Positions 10,617-21,214 of a stretch of 64,000 nucleotides of DNA are shown here, one piece after another. How positions within the stretch are numbered: the first letter of the stretch is position 1; each line of letters starts with the position of its first letter. The stretch covers positions 992,001-1,056,000 of the forward strand of contig OZ251224.1 of the NCBI GenBank assembly GCA_965240325.2, written 5' to 3'. Both the position numbers and the translations under genes were made by a program. The notes under the pieces are model-generated. The model ran no database searches and was not told where the DNA came from. It saw only the letters and a program-made list of their open reading frames with translations. The stretch is from Rebecca billardiae RCC1528. Lineage: Eukaryota > Haptophyta.

Positions 10617-10787
10617 GCGCGTCCGCGGCCTGCTGCGAGTCGGGCGGCAGCTTCTCCCAGCACTCGAGCAGCTCGCGGTACAGCGTCGACACGAGCGTGG
10701 CTGGTCCCCGCGCGCCCGATCAGCCGGCGACGGCGGCGGTCTCGTCAGTAAGTTCTCAAATTCGCGACCGGCAGGACTGCCACTGCT

Positions 10788-11187
10788 GTAGCAAGGGAGT
10801 CAAGGGTGCCCGCGCCCCAGTGGCGCGCTCGGCGGATGTTGGGATACACCTTTTTGCCCGCGGCCCTGCGGCGGCGGCGGCGGTGGCGTGCTCCGCTGGC
10901 GGGGCGAGCGCACGGGGCACGGCGCTGCGGGCGCGGATGTGCCCGCGAAGCCGGCGCGTGCGGACGGGCTGTTGCGGGAGAGCATCTGGCGCCCTCCTGC
11001 GACGCGCGACTTGCGCCACGCCTCTTTCGCCTCGGCTCAGAGCAGCGCGCACGCACGCGCCGCCTCAAGGCCAGCCTTGCCGCGCCGCAGCCGACCGCGC
11101 GCGCGCCGTGCGCGGCGTGGTCGGGAAGGAACGGGCGCTGCTGCCGGGCGAGATGGCGACGTCATAGGCGCACGCCATGCCGCCCCG
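10788..11187 (+). repeat. Left arm of 400-bp inverted repeat
   Basis: Starts GTAGCAAGGGAGTCAAGGG and ends in GCACGCCATGCCGCCCCG. It is almost identical to the reverse complement of 11505-11907; only scattered single-base differences are seen (for example GCATCTGGCGCC against GTATCAGGCGCC). Confidence 0.9.
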
Positions 11188-11504
11188 CCACGCCTTGACG
11201 AGAGTGTCGTCGGTCCGTTTGCACGCCTTTTCGACTTGTCACAAATGGTGTGCACTGCCTCGCGGTCGTGACCGTTGTCGGGACGATCATTGAGACACAG
11301 AACAGTGCCAGACGGGCACGCGGGCTACTCTTACATGAATGTTCATCACCGCGTGGTCATGTAGAAGTGCTGGGTGCGACGCTTTCCTCGCGCTGATGCT
11401 CTTTCATCATCTTCTTCGAGCTCAGGTCTGGCTTCAGGCACGGCAAGAAATCAGCACTCGTCAACAGCTGTGCGGATCCGTTCTCGTGCTCTTTCGCGGC
11501 GCCG

Positions 11505-11907
11505 CGGGGCGGCATGGCGTGCGCCCATGATGTCGCCATCTCGCCCGGCAGCAGCGCCCGTTCCTTCCCGACCACGCCGCGCACGGCGCGCGCGCGGTCG
11601 GCTGCGGCGCGGCAAGGCTGGCCTTGAGGCGGCGCGTGCGTGCGCGCTGCTCTGAGCCGAGGCGAAAGAGGCGTGGCGCAAGTCGCGCGTCGCAGGAGGG
11701 CGCCTGATACTCTCCCGCAACAGCCCGTCCGCACGCGCCGGCTTCGCGGGCACATCCGCGCCCGCAGCGCCGTGCCCCGTGCGCTCGCCCCGCCAGCGGA
11801 GCACGCCACCGCCGCCGCCGCCGCAGGGCCGCGGGCAAAAAGGTGTATCCCAACATCCGCCGAGCGCGCCACTGGGGCGCGGGCACCCTTGACTCCCTTG
11901 GCTGTAG
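11505..11907 (-). repeat. Right arm of 400-bp inverted repeat
   Basis: Reverse-complement partner of 10788-11187. Its outer end (CCCTTGACTCCCTTGGCTGTAG) lies about 120 bp upstream of the IQCH-like start codon. The two arms with their 317-bp spacer form a palindrome of about 1.1 kb. Confidence 0.9.
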
Positions 11908-12029
11908 ACTGATGAACAATCCGGATCCACGGTTACACGGCGAGCTGAGCTCGGCAACTGCCCCACGATGGAGGTCTGAGGGGAGGGGCCCTTTGAAGCT
12001 GTGTCGGGAGCGCTTGGCCAAGGAGGAGG

Positions 12030-15000
12030 ATGGGCGAGCGCCATCACATTCAGGACGTGGGCCGCATCCTGCTGCAGGCGCAGCGCGATGTCGCCCAGCT
12101 GCGCTCGTCCATCGCCCGTGACGATGGCGGCTCGGACGCGGACGCCAAGCAGCAGGCGCTGGTGCAGGTGATGGAGAAGGTCGAGCACAGCCTCAAGCTC
12201 AAGTCGGATGCGGTGCTCAGCACGTCGATGGGCTACGCGGTCGCGGCGCTGCCCGCGCTCGACGACGCGAACTTCCGCGCGGGCGCCCCGCGCCCCGCGG
12301 ACGGCGCCGCACCGCGCAACCTGCTCGACCCGTCGCGGCGAGCGCGGCCGCCGCCGCGGCGGCCGAGCTCGGGCGAGCGCGGCGTGCGCATGCTCCCACC
12401 GGCGACGGTGAAGGGGCAGCTGCAGGCGCACCGGACGCAGAAGGCGTTCGACGACCCGACGTCCGCCGTCGGCCGCCAGGTGCTCGAGGAGCAGTTCGGC
12501 ATCCCGAGGGCGTCCTCACAGCCTCGGCGCGCGCGCTCGGCCACGCGGCTGCCGAAAGGGCAGCTCGCGCTGTCCAAGACGACGCAGCCGGCGGGTGTGG
12601 TCGAGCGCGAGGCGCGGACCAACCCGCAGGCGCCGCCGCCGCCGATCCGGCCCGAGGACGTCTCGAGGGGCCTGCTCAGCATGGTCAACCGCGGCCTCAT
12701 CCCCGGCCACGCCGACATGACGCCCGCGATCGCTCGCGTGCCCGCGCCGGCGATGCAGGCGCCCGCCCGGATGCACTCGTTCGACGAGAAGTTCGACAAG
12801 CACTCGGGGCCGGCGTACACGTCGCCGTTCGGCTTCAACGCGGCGAACGTGCGGCTCGACCTGCTCACCGGCGTCGGCGAGTCTCTGCGCGCGCGAGAGC
12901 TCCGCGAGGCGCGCGAGGAGGCGGAGGCGCTCGCGCGCGGCGAGGTGGCGCCGAGTGCGGTCGCGGTCGTGAACGCAGGCGAGAGCCTGCCGATGCCTGC
13001 GCCGGGCGGCGGGGAGGCGGGCGCCGAGGCGGCGGGGGCGGGCGCGGCGTTCACGGGGGACGCGCGCGGCTTCGAGGAGCTGATGGACACGTTCAGCCTG
13101 CACCACTTCATCATCCGCCGCGGCGAGCTCCTCGACGACACGCCCGAGTTTGTCTCGTACCAGCGCAAGAACCAGGAGCGGTGGGGCGCGCTGCTCGAGG
13201 TGATCAACGGGCTGAAGGAGCTGATGGCGGAGTACGCGGTGCCGCTGGCGTACGTGGACGGGAAGCGGGTGATCGACCTCGCGATGGACGCGCTCGGCAC
13301 GCGCAGCGAGCGCGAGCTGCTCGGCTGCCTCGTCAACGCCGAGCAGGTGGAGGCGCACATGCGCCAGCCGGGCGCGCGGTACCGCGGCACGCGCGCGCGC
13401 GCGGCCAACGCGGCCGCGACGCTCATCCAGGCGGAGGCGCGGCGGCGGCACGTGGCGAAGCACTTCGCGTTCCTGCGCGCGCAGCAGGCGGCGGCGTTTA
13501 CGATCGCGCGCGGCTGGCGCTTCTTCTGCGACCGCACCGCGACGCGCAAGGCGATCTCGGAGCGGCGCGCGCGCGAGCAGGCGGCGTGGGAGGCGATGAC
13601 CGCGCAGTTCTGGCGCGAGTGGCCGCGCATCCGCAGGTCGAAGCGCGTGCTGATCCACCTGCCGTCGCTGTCGTACTCGGAGCGGCAGCGCCGCACGATC
13701 GGGAACATCGACGTGCGGCAGAACGCGCAGATGCCGCGGCTGTGCGACGTGCGCGACCCCAACGTCGAGATCGTGTACGTGGCGCCGTTCCCGCTCAACG
13801 AGGAGACGCTCTCCTACTTCCAGAAGGTGCTGCAGATCGGCGGCGTGCAGCAGCCGGACAAGCGCTTCCGCGTGGTCGTGCCGGAGAACTACCACCGGTT
13901 CCCCGCGACGTACTCGCTCGCGACGCTGCTGTACTACTCGCCGCGCGCGCTGCGGCGCATCGCCAACTTCTGCCGCGCGAAGGAGGCGTACATCGTGCCC
14001 AACGTGGTCGGGCTGGACGAGCTGCGCCTCTCGATGCGGCTGGCGGTGCCGCTGCTCGCGACCGAGCCGCGCATCGCCGCGATCTACTCGACCAAGTCGG
14101 GCTCGAAGCGGATCTTCCAGTCGGCGCAGGTGAACGTGCCGCCGGGCGCGCACGACCTGTACGACGAGGACGACCTGATCGGCTCGCTCGCCCACCTGAT
14201 CGCGCACAACCTCGACGTGCCCAAGTGGGTCTTCAAGGTGGACGACGAGTTTGGCGGCCGCGGCCACGCGCACTTCCTCGCCGCCGACCTGCCCTCGTAC
14301 GCGCAGCTGCTGCGGCGGTACGACACGGACCCGCGCGCGTGGTCAGAGGACGCGGTGCAGAAGGTGGTGCAGGAGCTCATCGCCTCCGAGCTCGAGGAGA
14401 CGCTGCCCTTCAAGGTGCGCCGCGCACGGCCGCGCCCACGCGCGCGCGCCGCGGCGGCGCGACCTCGAGCTGCCGCGCCTCGCGCCGCCGTGGGCGCGGC
14501 CCCTCCCTCGCTCAGCCCCGCCCCGCGCACACCGCCGCGCGCCGCGTCGCCGCGCAGACGGTGATCGCGTCCAAGTGGCTGTTCAGCTCGTGGGTCGAGT
14601 TCATGGCTGCCTTCTCGCGCTCCGGCGGCGTGATCGAGGCGTCGCCGCTCGAGGTGCGTCCGCTGCCCCCGGGCGCGCCATCTCTTGCCTCGCGCCCGCT
14701 CGCCCGCTCGCCCGCTGGCCGAGACCGCTCCCTCACGCGCGTGTGCCGCCCCGCTGCGCCGCCCGCTGCGCGGCTTCTGGCCGCCGCCGCCGCCGCGGCC
14801 GCCGCGCAGGTGCGAAGTACGCCGTCGGTCAACCTGCTCATCGAGCCGGATGGCACGGTCAGCCTCACCTCGACGCACGAGCAGCTGCTCCGAGGCGACT
14901 ACTCGTTCATCGGCGCGGCGTTCCCGCAGACGTCGGTGCCGCACCCGGCGCTGCGCGACGCCGCGCTCGCCATCGGCCGCGCGTGCTTCGCAAAGTCGAT

Positions 15001-16056
15001 CATCGGGCACGTCGGGGTGGACATGATCGCGTTCGTCGACGAGAAGCGGCTGCTCCGCGTGTGGGCCGTCGACCTCAACCTGCGCCTCACCCAGTCGGCG
15101 CTCACCTTCAACTTCTTCCACTTCCTGATGGACGGCTCGTACGACGACACGACCGGCGTGTACTACGGCAAGCCGCCGCCCGGCCTGTCCGAGGAGGAGA
15201 AGCTCAAGCCGCGCGACCAGGACAGGCGGAGCTACATGATGAACGAGCTGCTGTACCACCCGGAGCTCTCGAACGTGCACCACACCGCCTTCTTCAACAT
15301 CTGCCGGCTCAAGGGCATCTCCTTCGACCTGCAGGTGTGTGTGTGCGCGCGTGCGTGCGCGCCAGGGGCAAGCGCGCGCGTCTCGCGGCCGTGCGCGTGC
15401 GGCCGTGCGCGCGCTCATGCGCCGCCGCCGCCCTCCGGCTGCGCTCGCTCGCCCCGACCCGACCACGCACACGCCGCCGCGCCGCGCAGAACAACACCGG
15501 CACCATCTTCAACCTGCTGGACAGCTTTGCGAGCGGCGTGCTGAGTGTGGTGACGGTCGGGCGCAACCACCTGGAGGCCCTCAAGCTCTTCACCGACTGC
15601 CTCGACTTCCTGCAGAAGGAGATCGGCTCGTCCACCGAGGAGGTGCCGTTTGCCAACGGCTTCGTCGAGACCGGGCTCAAGGACGTGGTCGATAGCGTCA
15701 AGGTGCTCGTCGAGCGGCACAAGAAGTACTCGCGGCCGCCTGGCGCCGCACAGCCGCCGGGCGCGCGCCCTGCGCTGCCGCCCCCGCCAGCGTCAGGCGG
15801 CGGTGGGAAGCCCAGCCCCGAGGGCGAGGCTGGGGCGCGCCCAGCGTCGCACGGCGCGACCGCGGACGCGGAGGCGAACTCGGCGCTCAGTGTGAGTGGC
15901 GCGGGCGCCGAGCTGCAAGCAGTCGGCAGCGCGACCGGCACGCGGACACCGGCGAGTGGGTCAACACAACGCGCGACGAGCGCGGCTGCGGCTGGCAGCG
16001 GTGGCGCGTCCACAGCTAGCAAAGGTGATGCAGGCCGGCGCGGGGCTAGCAAGTGA
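12030..16056 (+). CDS. IQCH-like protein (IQ motif, ATP-grasp-like C-terminal part)
   Basis: A protein of 1,190 residues in four exons: 12030-14414, 14558-14653, 14810-15334 and 15490-16056. Introns are 143, 156 and 155 bp, all GTGCG/GTGTG to CGCAG, and the frame closes exactly. The N-terminus is helical (VGRILLQAQRDVAQLRSSI). An IQ calmodulin-binding region lies at about 460-505 (AATLIQAEARRRHVAKHFAF). The conserved second half includes VVVPENYHRFPATYSLATLL and KWVFKVDDEFGGRGHAHF (about residues 731-748), an ATP-grasp-like glycine-rich segment. The C-terminal 100 residues are low-complexity Pro/Gly/Ala. Domain order and length resemble IQCH (about 1,000 residues in animals), known from sperm and from flagellated protists. 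A role in flagella is therefore an inference; haptophytes do have flagellate stages. Domain assignment is from motif memory. Confidence 0.75.
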
Positions 16057-17042
16057 CGAGCTCGCGTTACCAGTGCCTGCTCAGACCTCAGTCATCTACT
16101 GGTGCTCACGCGACTACGCGGCCGGCATGAAACGGCCGTGCCGAGCCCGAGGCTCTGGCTCCGAGTCCGGTTGACCCCTGCCAGTCCGGTCATGAATAGA
16201 AACCGGGCGTACCGAAAATGATCTTCGCATTCCTGCTGCGGCCGGCCGAATAATGAACGCCCGAAGTGTCCCACAGGGCTCCAAGTAGGGTAGTACTAAT
16301 ACTATGATGGATGGCCAATAAGTGCCCAGGGTGTGAAATGACTCACGCGTACACGGTTCAATGTGACTACGACTTTACAGACTGGCTATTTTTCATAGCT
16401 ATTTACCCAGTCCGGTGACACATTTCCAATAGCTACGGGTGCATCCGGATCGCTCCCGGACCGTGTTCTGACCAGAGTCTGAAATGGGTAAATACATAGT
16501 AAAATAGAGTCTGAACTATAGAGGAAGTGCTTGTTGATGGCCCAATATCGCTCTGAAGTCATCATCTACTATCTAGGTAGGCATCCATTGAGCCATTTGA
16601 GGTCCTCCTGTGCAGTTTTCACGAGTGACTTCATGAAGGAGCTCACAGTGCCCGTCTCTGGCAGGGCCGGTCAACCGAAGCCAGAGCCCCGATTGATGCG
16701 CTGAATAATCGGCTGATCGGGCATCGGCTCGTCGACTCGAACTACGCCTACGGAGTACGTACGGCGGTCTAACAGTCTGCCAGACCATTGCAGTCTGCAC
16801 TCCGCTGGTCAACGGCTGATGATTGCTTTGGACTTTTGGAGGACTTGCTGTGATGATGATGCGCAATATGCTGACCGCGAGTAACTTGCGAACCGTGTCG
16901 GTCACTCACGGCCACACGGGCACGGCGTGACAGGCAGTTCACCTCGAGTTCACGGTGCCTCTGCAGCCATCACTGCGTTGCTGCCGCAGGCTCACTTGCT
17001 GCCAGCAGGACGCAGATAGTGAGCAATCACTGAGACCGCTCG
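16057..17042. other. Convergent intergenic region, no gene seen
   Basis: About 1 kb of moderate-GC DNA between convergent genes. A motif GTCTGAAATGGGTAAATACA near 16480 has an imperfect inverted relative near 16400 (ATTTACCCAGTCCGG). No protein-like frame was found. Confidence 0.5.
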
Positions 17043-18347
17043 TCATGCGAGCGGTGGCTCAGGGATCGGCACATCCCGAGACGGAAAGAGCTCGTCGGCG
17101 ACATCGCGCGTCATGACGGATGACATACCCTGCAATGGCAGACAGTCGAACGGCTGCTCAATCTGGATGCCAATCTCCTGTACAGCAGGCAGGGCACACG
17201 CGGAGCGCGGGCGGGCGAGGGGCATGCCGCCGGGTGAGTGCGTGGGCGCGGGGCAAGGTGGCCGTGACGGGCGAGTACGCGCGTGATGGGGAGCGCGCAC
17301 GTCGATCCCAAGCATGACGTACGCGGTTGCCACGACGATGAGCGTCGCCGGCAGGGCGGCCACGCCTCCGCTGACCAGCCCCGCCGGCAGCATGCTCAGC
17401 CAGAGCAGCAGGCCGCGAGAGGTGTGCCGCATGTACGTGGGCGAGAGTGGCGTGGAGAACAGCCGCTCCATCCCGCCAAAGCAGGCGTTGAGCTCGCTGA
17501 TGCACGTGGAGATGCTCAAATCCACCGACTCCTTCAGCTCCAACGGCGCGGTGGCGCGCCGCAACAGCGTGAGGATGGCGAGCGGCGGCTTGCGCGCGCC
17601 GCACACCCACGCAGCCTCGGCGTGCGGCAGCAGCGTGTTCAGCACGACGGGAAGGTCCGGATCATTGCGCAGCTTCGCCTTCATCGCCCAGCCCAGGCTG
17701 CAGAGGAGGCGGCAGTACAGCGCGCGCGTCGCGCTCGGCAGCGCCGGCACGCACGCGACGATGCTCGCCAGGTTGCGCGCATGCAGCACCGCGCGGCCCC
17801 ACTGCGCACGCGCCTCGTTGAAGCGCGCGGTCGCAGCGTTCACGCGGAAGGCGAGCAGCAGCGCGAGCGGCGAGGCGGCCAGCCCGAGCGCGGGCAGCGG
17901 GAGCTTCCACTGCATGCGGCAGACGAGCAGCGTCCACGACGCGAGACAGAGGAGTGCAGGCGTCAGCGAGCGCACCACAGTCGAGCGGTACCAGTAGCTC
18001 AGGTGGCGCAGGTAGCGCCAGTGGTTTGTGTGCTTGGACCAGTCCTCGTGCGTCCACAGCTCGGTGACGGTGGAGTCCTTGCTCACAAGGATGCCCAGGT
18101 CGGTGGCCTTCGAGGTGGCCGTCTCGCTGACAACGCACTGCACGTTCGGCTGGCACGTCAAGTCCAGCACCTGCTCGATGTCTTCGAGCACGGACGACTC
18201 GGGCGTGTGCGCTCGCGTGACAGCCATGTGGAGAGCGCTCGCGTGGCTGACTCGAGGCAAGCGTGTGCGCGGCGTGTCGAAGGAGGCTCGAGCGTGAGGC
18301 GACGCCAGCGCCAGAGCCACCACCATCAGCGCGCGGTGGACGCGCAT
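17043..18347 (-). CDS. Bestrophin-family anion channel, probably plastid or endomembrane
   Basis: Two exons, 18347-17301 and 17177-17043, encode 393 residues. The 123-bp intron (GTGCGCGCTC...CTGTACAG) is in frame and free of stops. The start at 18347 gives a signal peptide (MRVHRALMVVALALASPHA) and a presequence-like region. Bestrophin landmarks follow: a WSKHTNHWRYLRHLSYWYRS segment, the helix ending LLLAFRVNAATARFNEAR (the RFP/RVN-N-x-x-x-x-R-x-x-E motif), PLSPTYMRHTSRGLLLW, and the C-terminal acidic EIGIQIEQPFDCLPL, which straddles the splice junction (GID then EIG). Land-plant members of this family are thylakoid voltage-dependent chloride channels. A plastid location is inferred from the presequence. 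It lies convergent to the IQCH-like gene and is the second bestrophin-like gene within 10 kb. Confidence 0.85.
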   Translation of the reverse strand: MRVHRALMVVALALASPHARASFDTPRTRLPRVSHASALHMAVTRAHTPESSVLEDIEQVLDLTCQPNVQCVVSETATSKATDLGILVSKDSTVTELWTHEDWSKHTNHWRYLRHLSYWYRSTVVRSLTPALLCLASWTLLVCRMQWKLPLPALGLAASPLALLLAFRVNAATARFNEARAQWGRAVLHARNLASIVACVPALPSATRALYCRLLCSLGWAMKAKLRNDPDLPVVLNTLLPHAEAAWVCGARKPPLAILTLLRRATAPLELKESVDLSISTCISELNACFGGMERLFSTPLSPTYMRHTSRGLLLWLSMLPAGLVSGGVAALPATLIVVATAYVMLGIDVRAPHHARTRPSRPPCPAPTHSPGGMPLARPRSACALPAVQEIGIQIEQPFDCLPLQGMSSVMTRDVADELFPSRDVPIPEPPLA

Positions 18348-18753
18348 CGTCGCGACACGAGACCGCGTGCACCGCCGACAACGACGGTTCGCGCTCTCTG
18401 ATTCCAGCAGGCCGTGAGGCCGGGTCGATGCTGACTTTCTGAGATCACACTGGGGTTCAGGCGGGTTCCAGCGGTAAAGTATTAGCAGCAGTACTGTCGA
18501 CGCGGCGTCGCTCACAGCGCAGGCAGGTGTTTGGCGTGGCTGCACTCTCGAGGTGGCTGGGATACAACATCCAGGTGCAGCACCCTCCCCGTGTGGTGTC
18601 AGAGCGCGCTCTCGAGCGCGTGCCTCCGAGCGCGGGGCGGCCGCTTGCTGCAATGGCCGCCTCGATGAGGTGCGGCAACGCGCCCCTCACCTGCCTGCGC
18701 CGGTCTGTGTTGTGGCGGTGTCTTTGTGCAGTGTTGGATGGCGTTAATCATCA
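18348..18753. other. Upstream region of the bestrophin gene
   Basis: About 400 bp with no gene. The frame of the bestrophin stays open upstream to 18653, but the residues are not family-like. Confidence 0.5.
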
Positions 18754-18944
18754 CGCCTTAAAACCAAGTGTGCACGTTAAATCATAGCGTAAACTGTACA
18801 GTTTACTAAGAATAAGAGACGCACACAGCTCAGGCAGGCGAGATTGACGCCCGCCAACTGTCACCGCCCATGAAGCCGTCACAGTTTACTAGCTATATAT
18901 GTTTTTAAGTTTTAACGTGCATGCACACTTGGTTAATAAAGGCG
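18754..18944. mobile_element. Small terminal-inverted-repeat element (MITE-like)
   Basis: Left end CGCCTTAAAACCAAGTGTGC followed by ACGTTAAA...GTAAACTGT. The right end carries the reverse complement with small indels (ACAGTTTACT...TTTTAACGTGCATGCACACT, then TGGTTAATAAAGGCG). The centre (18798-18880) is a family B segment. Related half-elements occur at 40962-40995 and 60936-60985. It has no coding capacity. Confidence 0.7.
18791..18880 (+). repeat. Family B short repeat, copy 1
   Basis: Carries ACAGTTTACTAAGAATAAGA, then GACGCACACAGCTCAGGCAG and GCGAGATTGACGCC. It is shared with 28530-28656 (reverse), 30515-30600, 60988-61035 and 62751-62803. Here it is the core of the inverted-repeat element. 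Confidence 0.85.
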
Positions 18945-18956
18945 ACAGTGAAGTTA

Positions 18957-20477
18957 AAACTGTGCCCTCAGGCGGGCGGGGGGGTCGGCGGGCCGTGCCA
19001 GTGCTGTCGCAATGTTTCCTCTGCGGGTTCGCGTCTTTCTACAGCATTCGCTCGTGGCCGTGGGTGACGGACAGTCGGACCAGTGACACCTGTGAAGTTC
19101 TCCCACGCGGTGCGGTACGCGTCCGTGCGCATCAGCGAGGCCCACACCCACGAGGAAACGTGCAGCACGCGGGGCGGGGCGGGTAGCCCGTTGCTCCGCG
19201 CAAGCGCGGGTACGCGCTGTATGTGCCGCATCTCGACCGCGATGGCGTAATCGAGCTCCTCGCCGCCGACGAAGCCGCCAGAGTAGATCGTGTGCATGTC
19301 CTCCTGCCGCCAGCCGAGAGCGCTCGTCGCGAGGACGCTTGCCGATGTCCGCTCCGGGCATGATGGGCTCGGCGCAGGTCGCGTTGACATCGTACACGGC
19401 CGCCACGCTGAGCACGAGCGCGTTGACGTTCACGCGGTCGTCGCTCTTCGCCTCTTCGACAGGTCTGGCGTCCGCGTGTTCGGCAGCACGAGGAGCTGTT
19501 GGTTGTGCGCGCGCGCGCGCACAGCAACGGCGTGTGCCACTCGCGATCGAGAGTGGGCACGAGCTACTCATGCAGGAACACGAATTGCAGCGCATGCGTC
19601 ACCGGCGTGACGACGTCCGCCTCGTCCCGCAGCGCCTGCGCCATGGACGAGGATGGCGCGTCGATGTTGCATGCTCGACGATTCATCTCTCTGTGGATGG
19701 CATCACGGGCTTGTCTGTGTCGCGCTGCGGCGAGGGTCGCCAACTCGCGATGACGCGGTTGCTGCCACGGCGACAGACCCGGAAGGTGCGTCCGCTGCGC
19801 GTCGTACGCCGTTGGCGCTGCGCTTCCGTCGCATTGGTCACCGTCGACGCCATGCAGGCCGGACGTGGGCTTTCGGCTGAGGGACCGCGAAGATCTACAG
19901 GAGGTCCGGTGCGCGGATTCCGGCGATCGAGTTCAGAAGGCCGCGCCAAAATCTTGCGTCGCGTGCGATGGCGCTTCCCGCCCGCGAGACACCTCGTGAT
20001 GAGGGCCTTTCCGCACCGAGTTCGACGCGCGGCGGTGGATCGCGCGAGGTGGTTGTCGTGCGCAGCGCTTGATACTATGGCCCATGCGAGCGCTCGACGT
20101 GCAAGTCGGGCGAGGACCGCCCCAGGTCGCACGATCGTGTCGACGCGCCGAGCGTACCTCCAAACGCGTCGACTTTGGCCCTCGTTCGACCTGCACGCGA
20201 GACGACGAGGGCAGCAATCGCGAATCGGGCGAAGACCCCCCTCGGGAGTCATCGCGCGATGTCCGCGCCGGCGTTGGATTTGGCGCGCGCCGCCCACGCG
20301 CTCCGCGCCATGGCCGACCCCTTTTTCGGCCGAGCGTCCCCAGTGGGACTGGGAGCCGCGAGGGCGCCCGGTAGTGAGCAAGACGATTTTCTTTTCTTTG
20401 CGAGGCGATTTTCTTTATTCTTTTCTTTTCTGATCTTTTCCCCGGGCACTACAAGGGGCGGACCTACGGCCCGCCAT
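18957..20477. mobile_element. Family A interspersed element, copy 2
   Basis: Full-length copy with the same ends as copy 1 and about 1.5 kb long. On the minus strand the half nearest its 5' end (about 19090-19500) keeps protein-like stretches such as RVNVNALVLSVAAVYDVNAT and, in a shifted frame, EELDYAIAVEMRHIQRVPAL and SSWVWASLMRTDAYRTAWEN. This suggests a decayed captured gene fragment. No complete reading frame survives. Confidence 0.75.
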
Positions 20478-21214
20478 TCAGCGAGCATTTTTCGATTATT
20501 TATTTTTCGAAGTGCAGATCGATCGACGTCGTCGAGACGACGATGATCGTCAGCAGTCATCAGTGCATGTACAGCATCTATAGCTATGCATTAATAAATG
20601 CGAATCATGTATATATACACACACACACACACATAATCTATATATCTATATCTATCTATATATATAGATAGATATCTATATATCTATATATCTATATATC
20701 TATATATAGATAGCTAGCAATATATATAGCTATGACTACTATGCCTAGAGCACGCAGTTCGTATAGGCTACGCCTACTGCCGACGGCGACGCCGTCACCA
20801 CTCACCAGACCTCACCCGTCACCGCCGCTACTACTGTCAGCAGTACTGATCGTCAGATTCCGTAGCAGAGACCGTGGCTACGTGCTGCACGACGACCGAT
20901 CAGCATTGACTATGTAGCTCAGTATAATAACGAGACGCACACGACAGTAGACGAAGTGGGTGCGTGCCGTTCCGGTTGGCGACAGGCGGGATACGCCCAA
21001 GCCCCAACGCATCCGGGACCGCGATGCTGCCGCGAAGTTGACGCGACGACATAAAGTTGTCGTCGTTGTGAGACGAGGAGGACGACGTCGTCACGAGGAC
21101 GACGTCGTCAAACAAAGGCCCCAAAGCAGCGCGTCGCATGCGCGCGGTCGAGCGGCGCAGCAGCGTGCCGATCGGTGGCACCATGCAGGTGCAGCAGTCG
21201 TGGGCATGCTCGCC
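20478..21214. other. Intergenic with AT microsatellite
   Basis: Contains an ACACAC then TATAGATA/TATCTATA microsatellite at about 20605-20735 and GA/CG-rich trinucleotide-like patches (ACGACGTCGTC) near 21075-21110. No gene was seen. It lies downstream of the minus-strand subtilase. Confidence 0.6.
20605..20735. repeat. (AC)n and TATCTATA/TAGATA microsatellite
   Basis: Simple AT-rich sequence with many short dyads (TATATAGATAGATATCTATA). It would be prone to slippage. Confidence 0.85.

Larger units (their letters stand above)
10617..12029. other. Divergent promoter region holding large inverted repeat
   Basis: This lies between the divergent DUF4239 and IQCH-like genes. Most of it is taken up by two inverted arms (10788-11187 and 11505-11907) with a spacer of about 317 bp. 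All long open frames here are mirrored in the two arms and belong to the repeat. Confidence 0.7.

Noticed and set aside
10505-12431. Open frames in both inverted arms, mirrored on opposite strands
   Set aside because: They exist because the arms are inverted copies of GC-rich sequence; residue composition is Ala/Arg/Pro without any domain.
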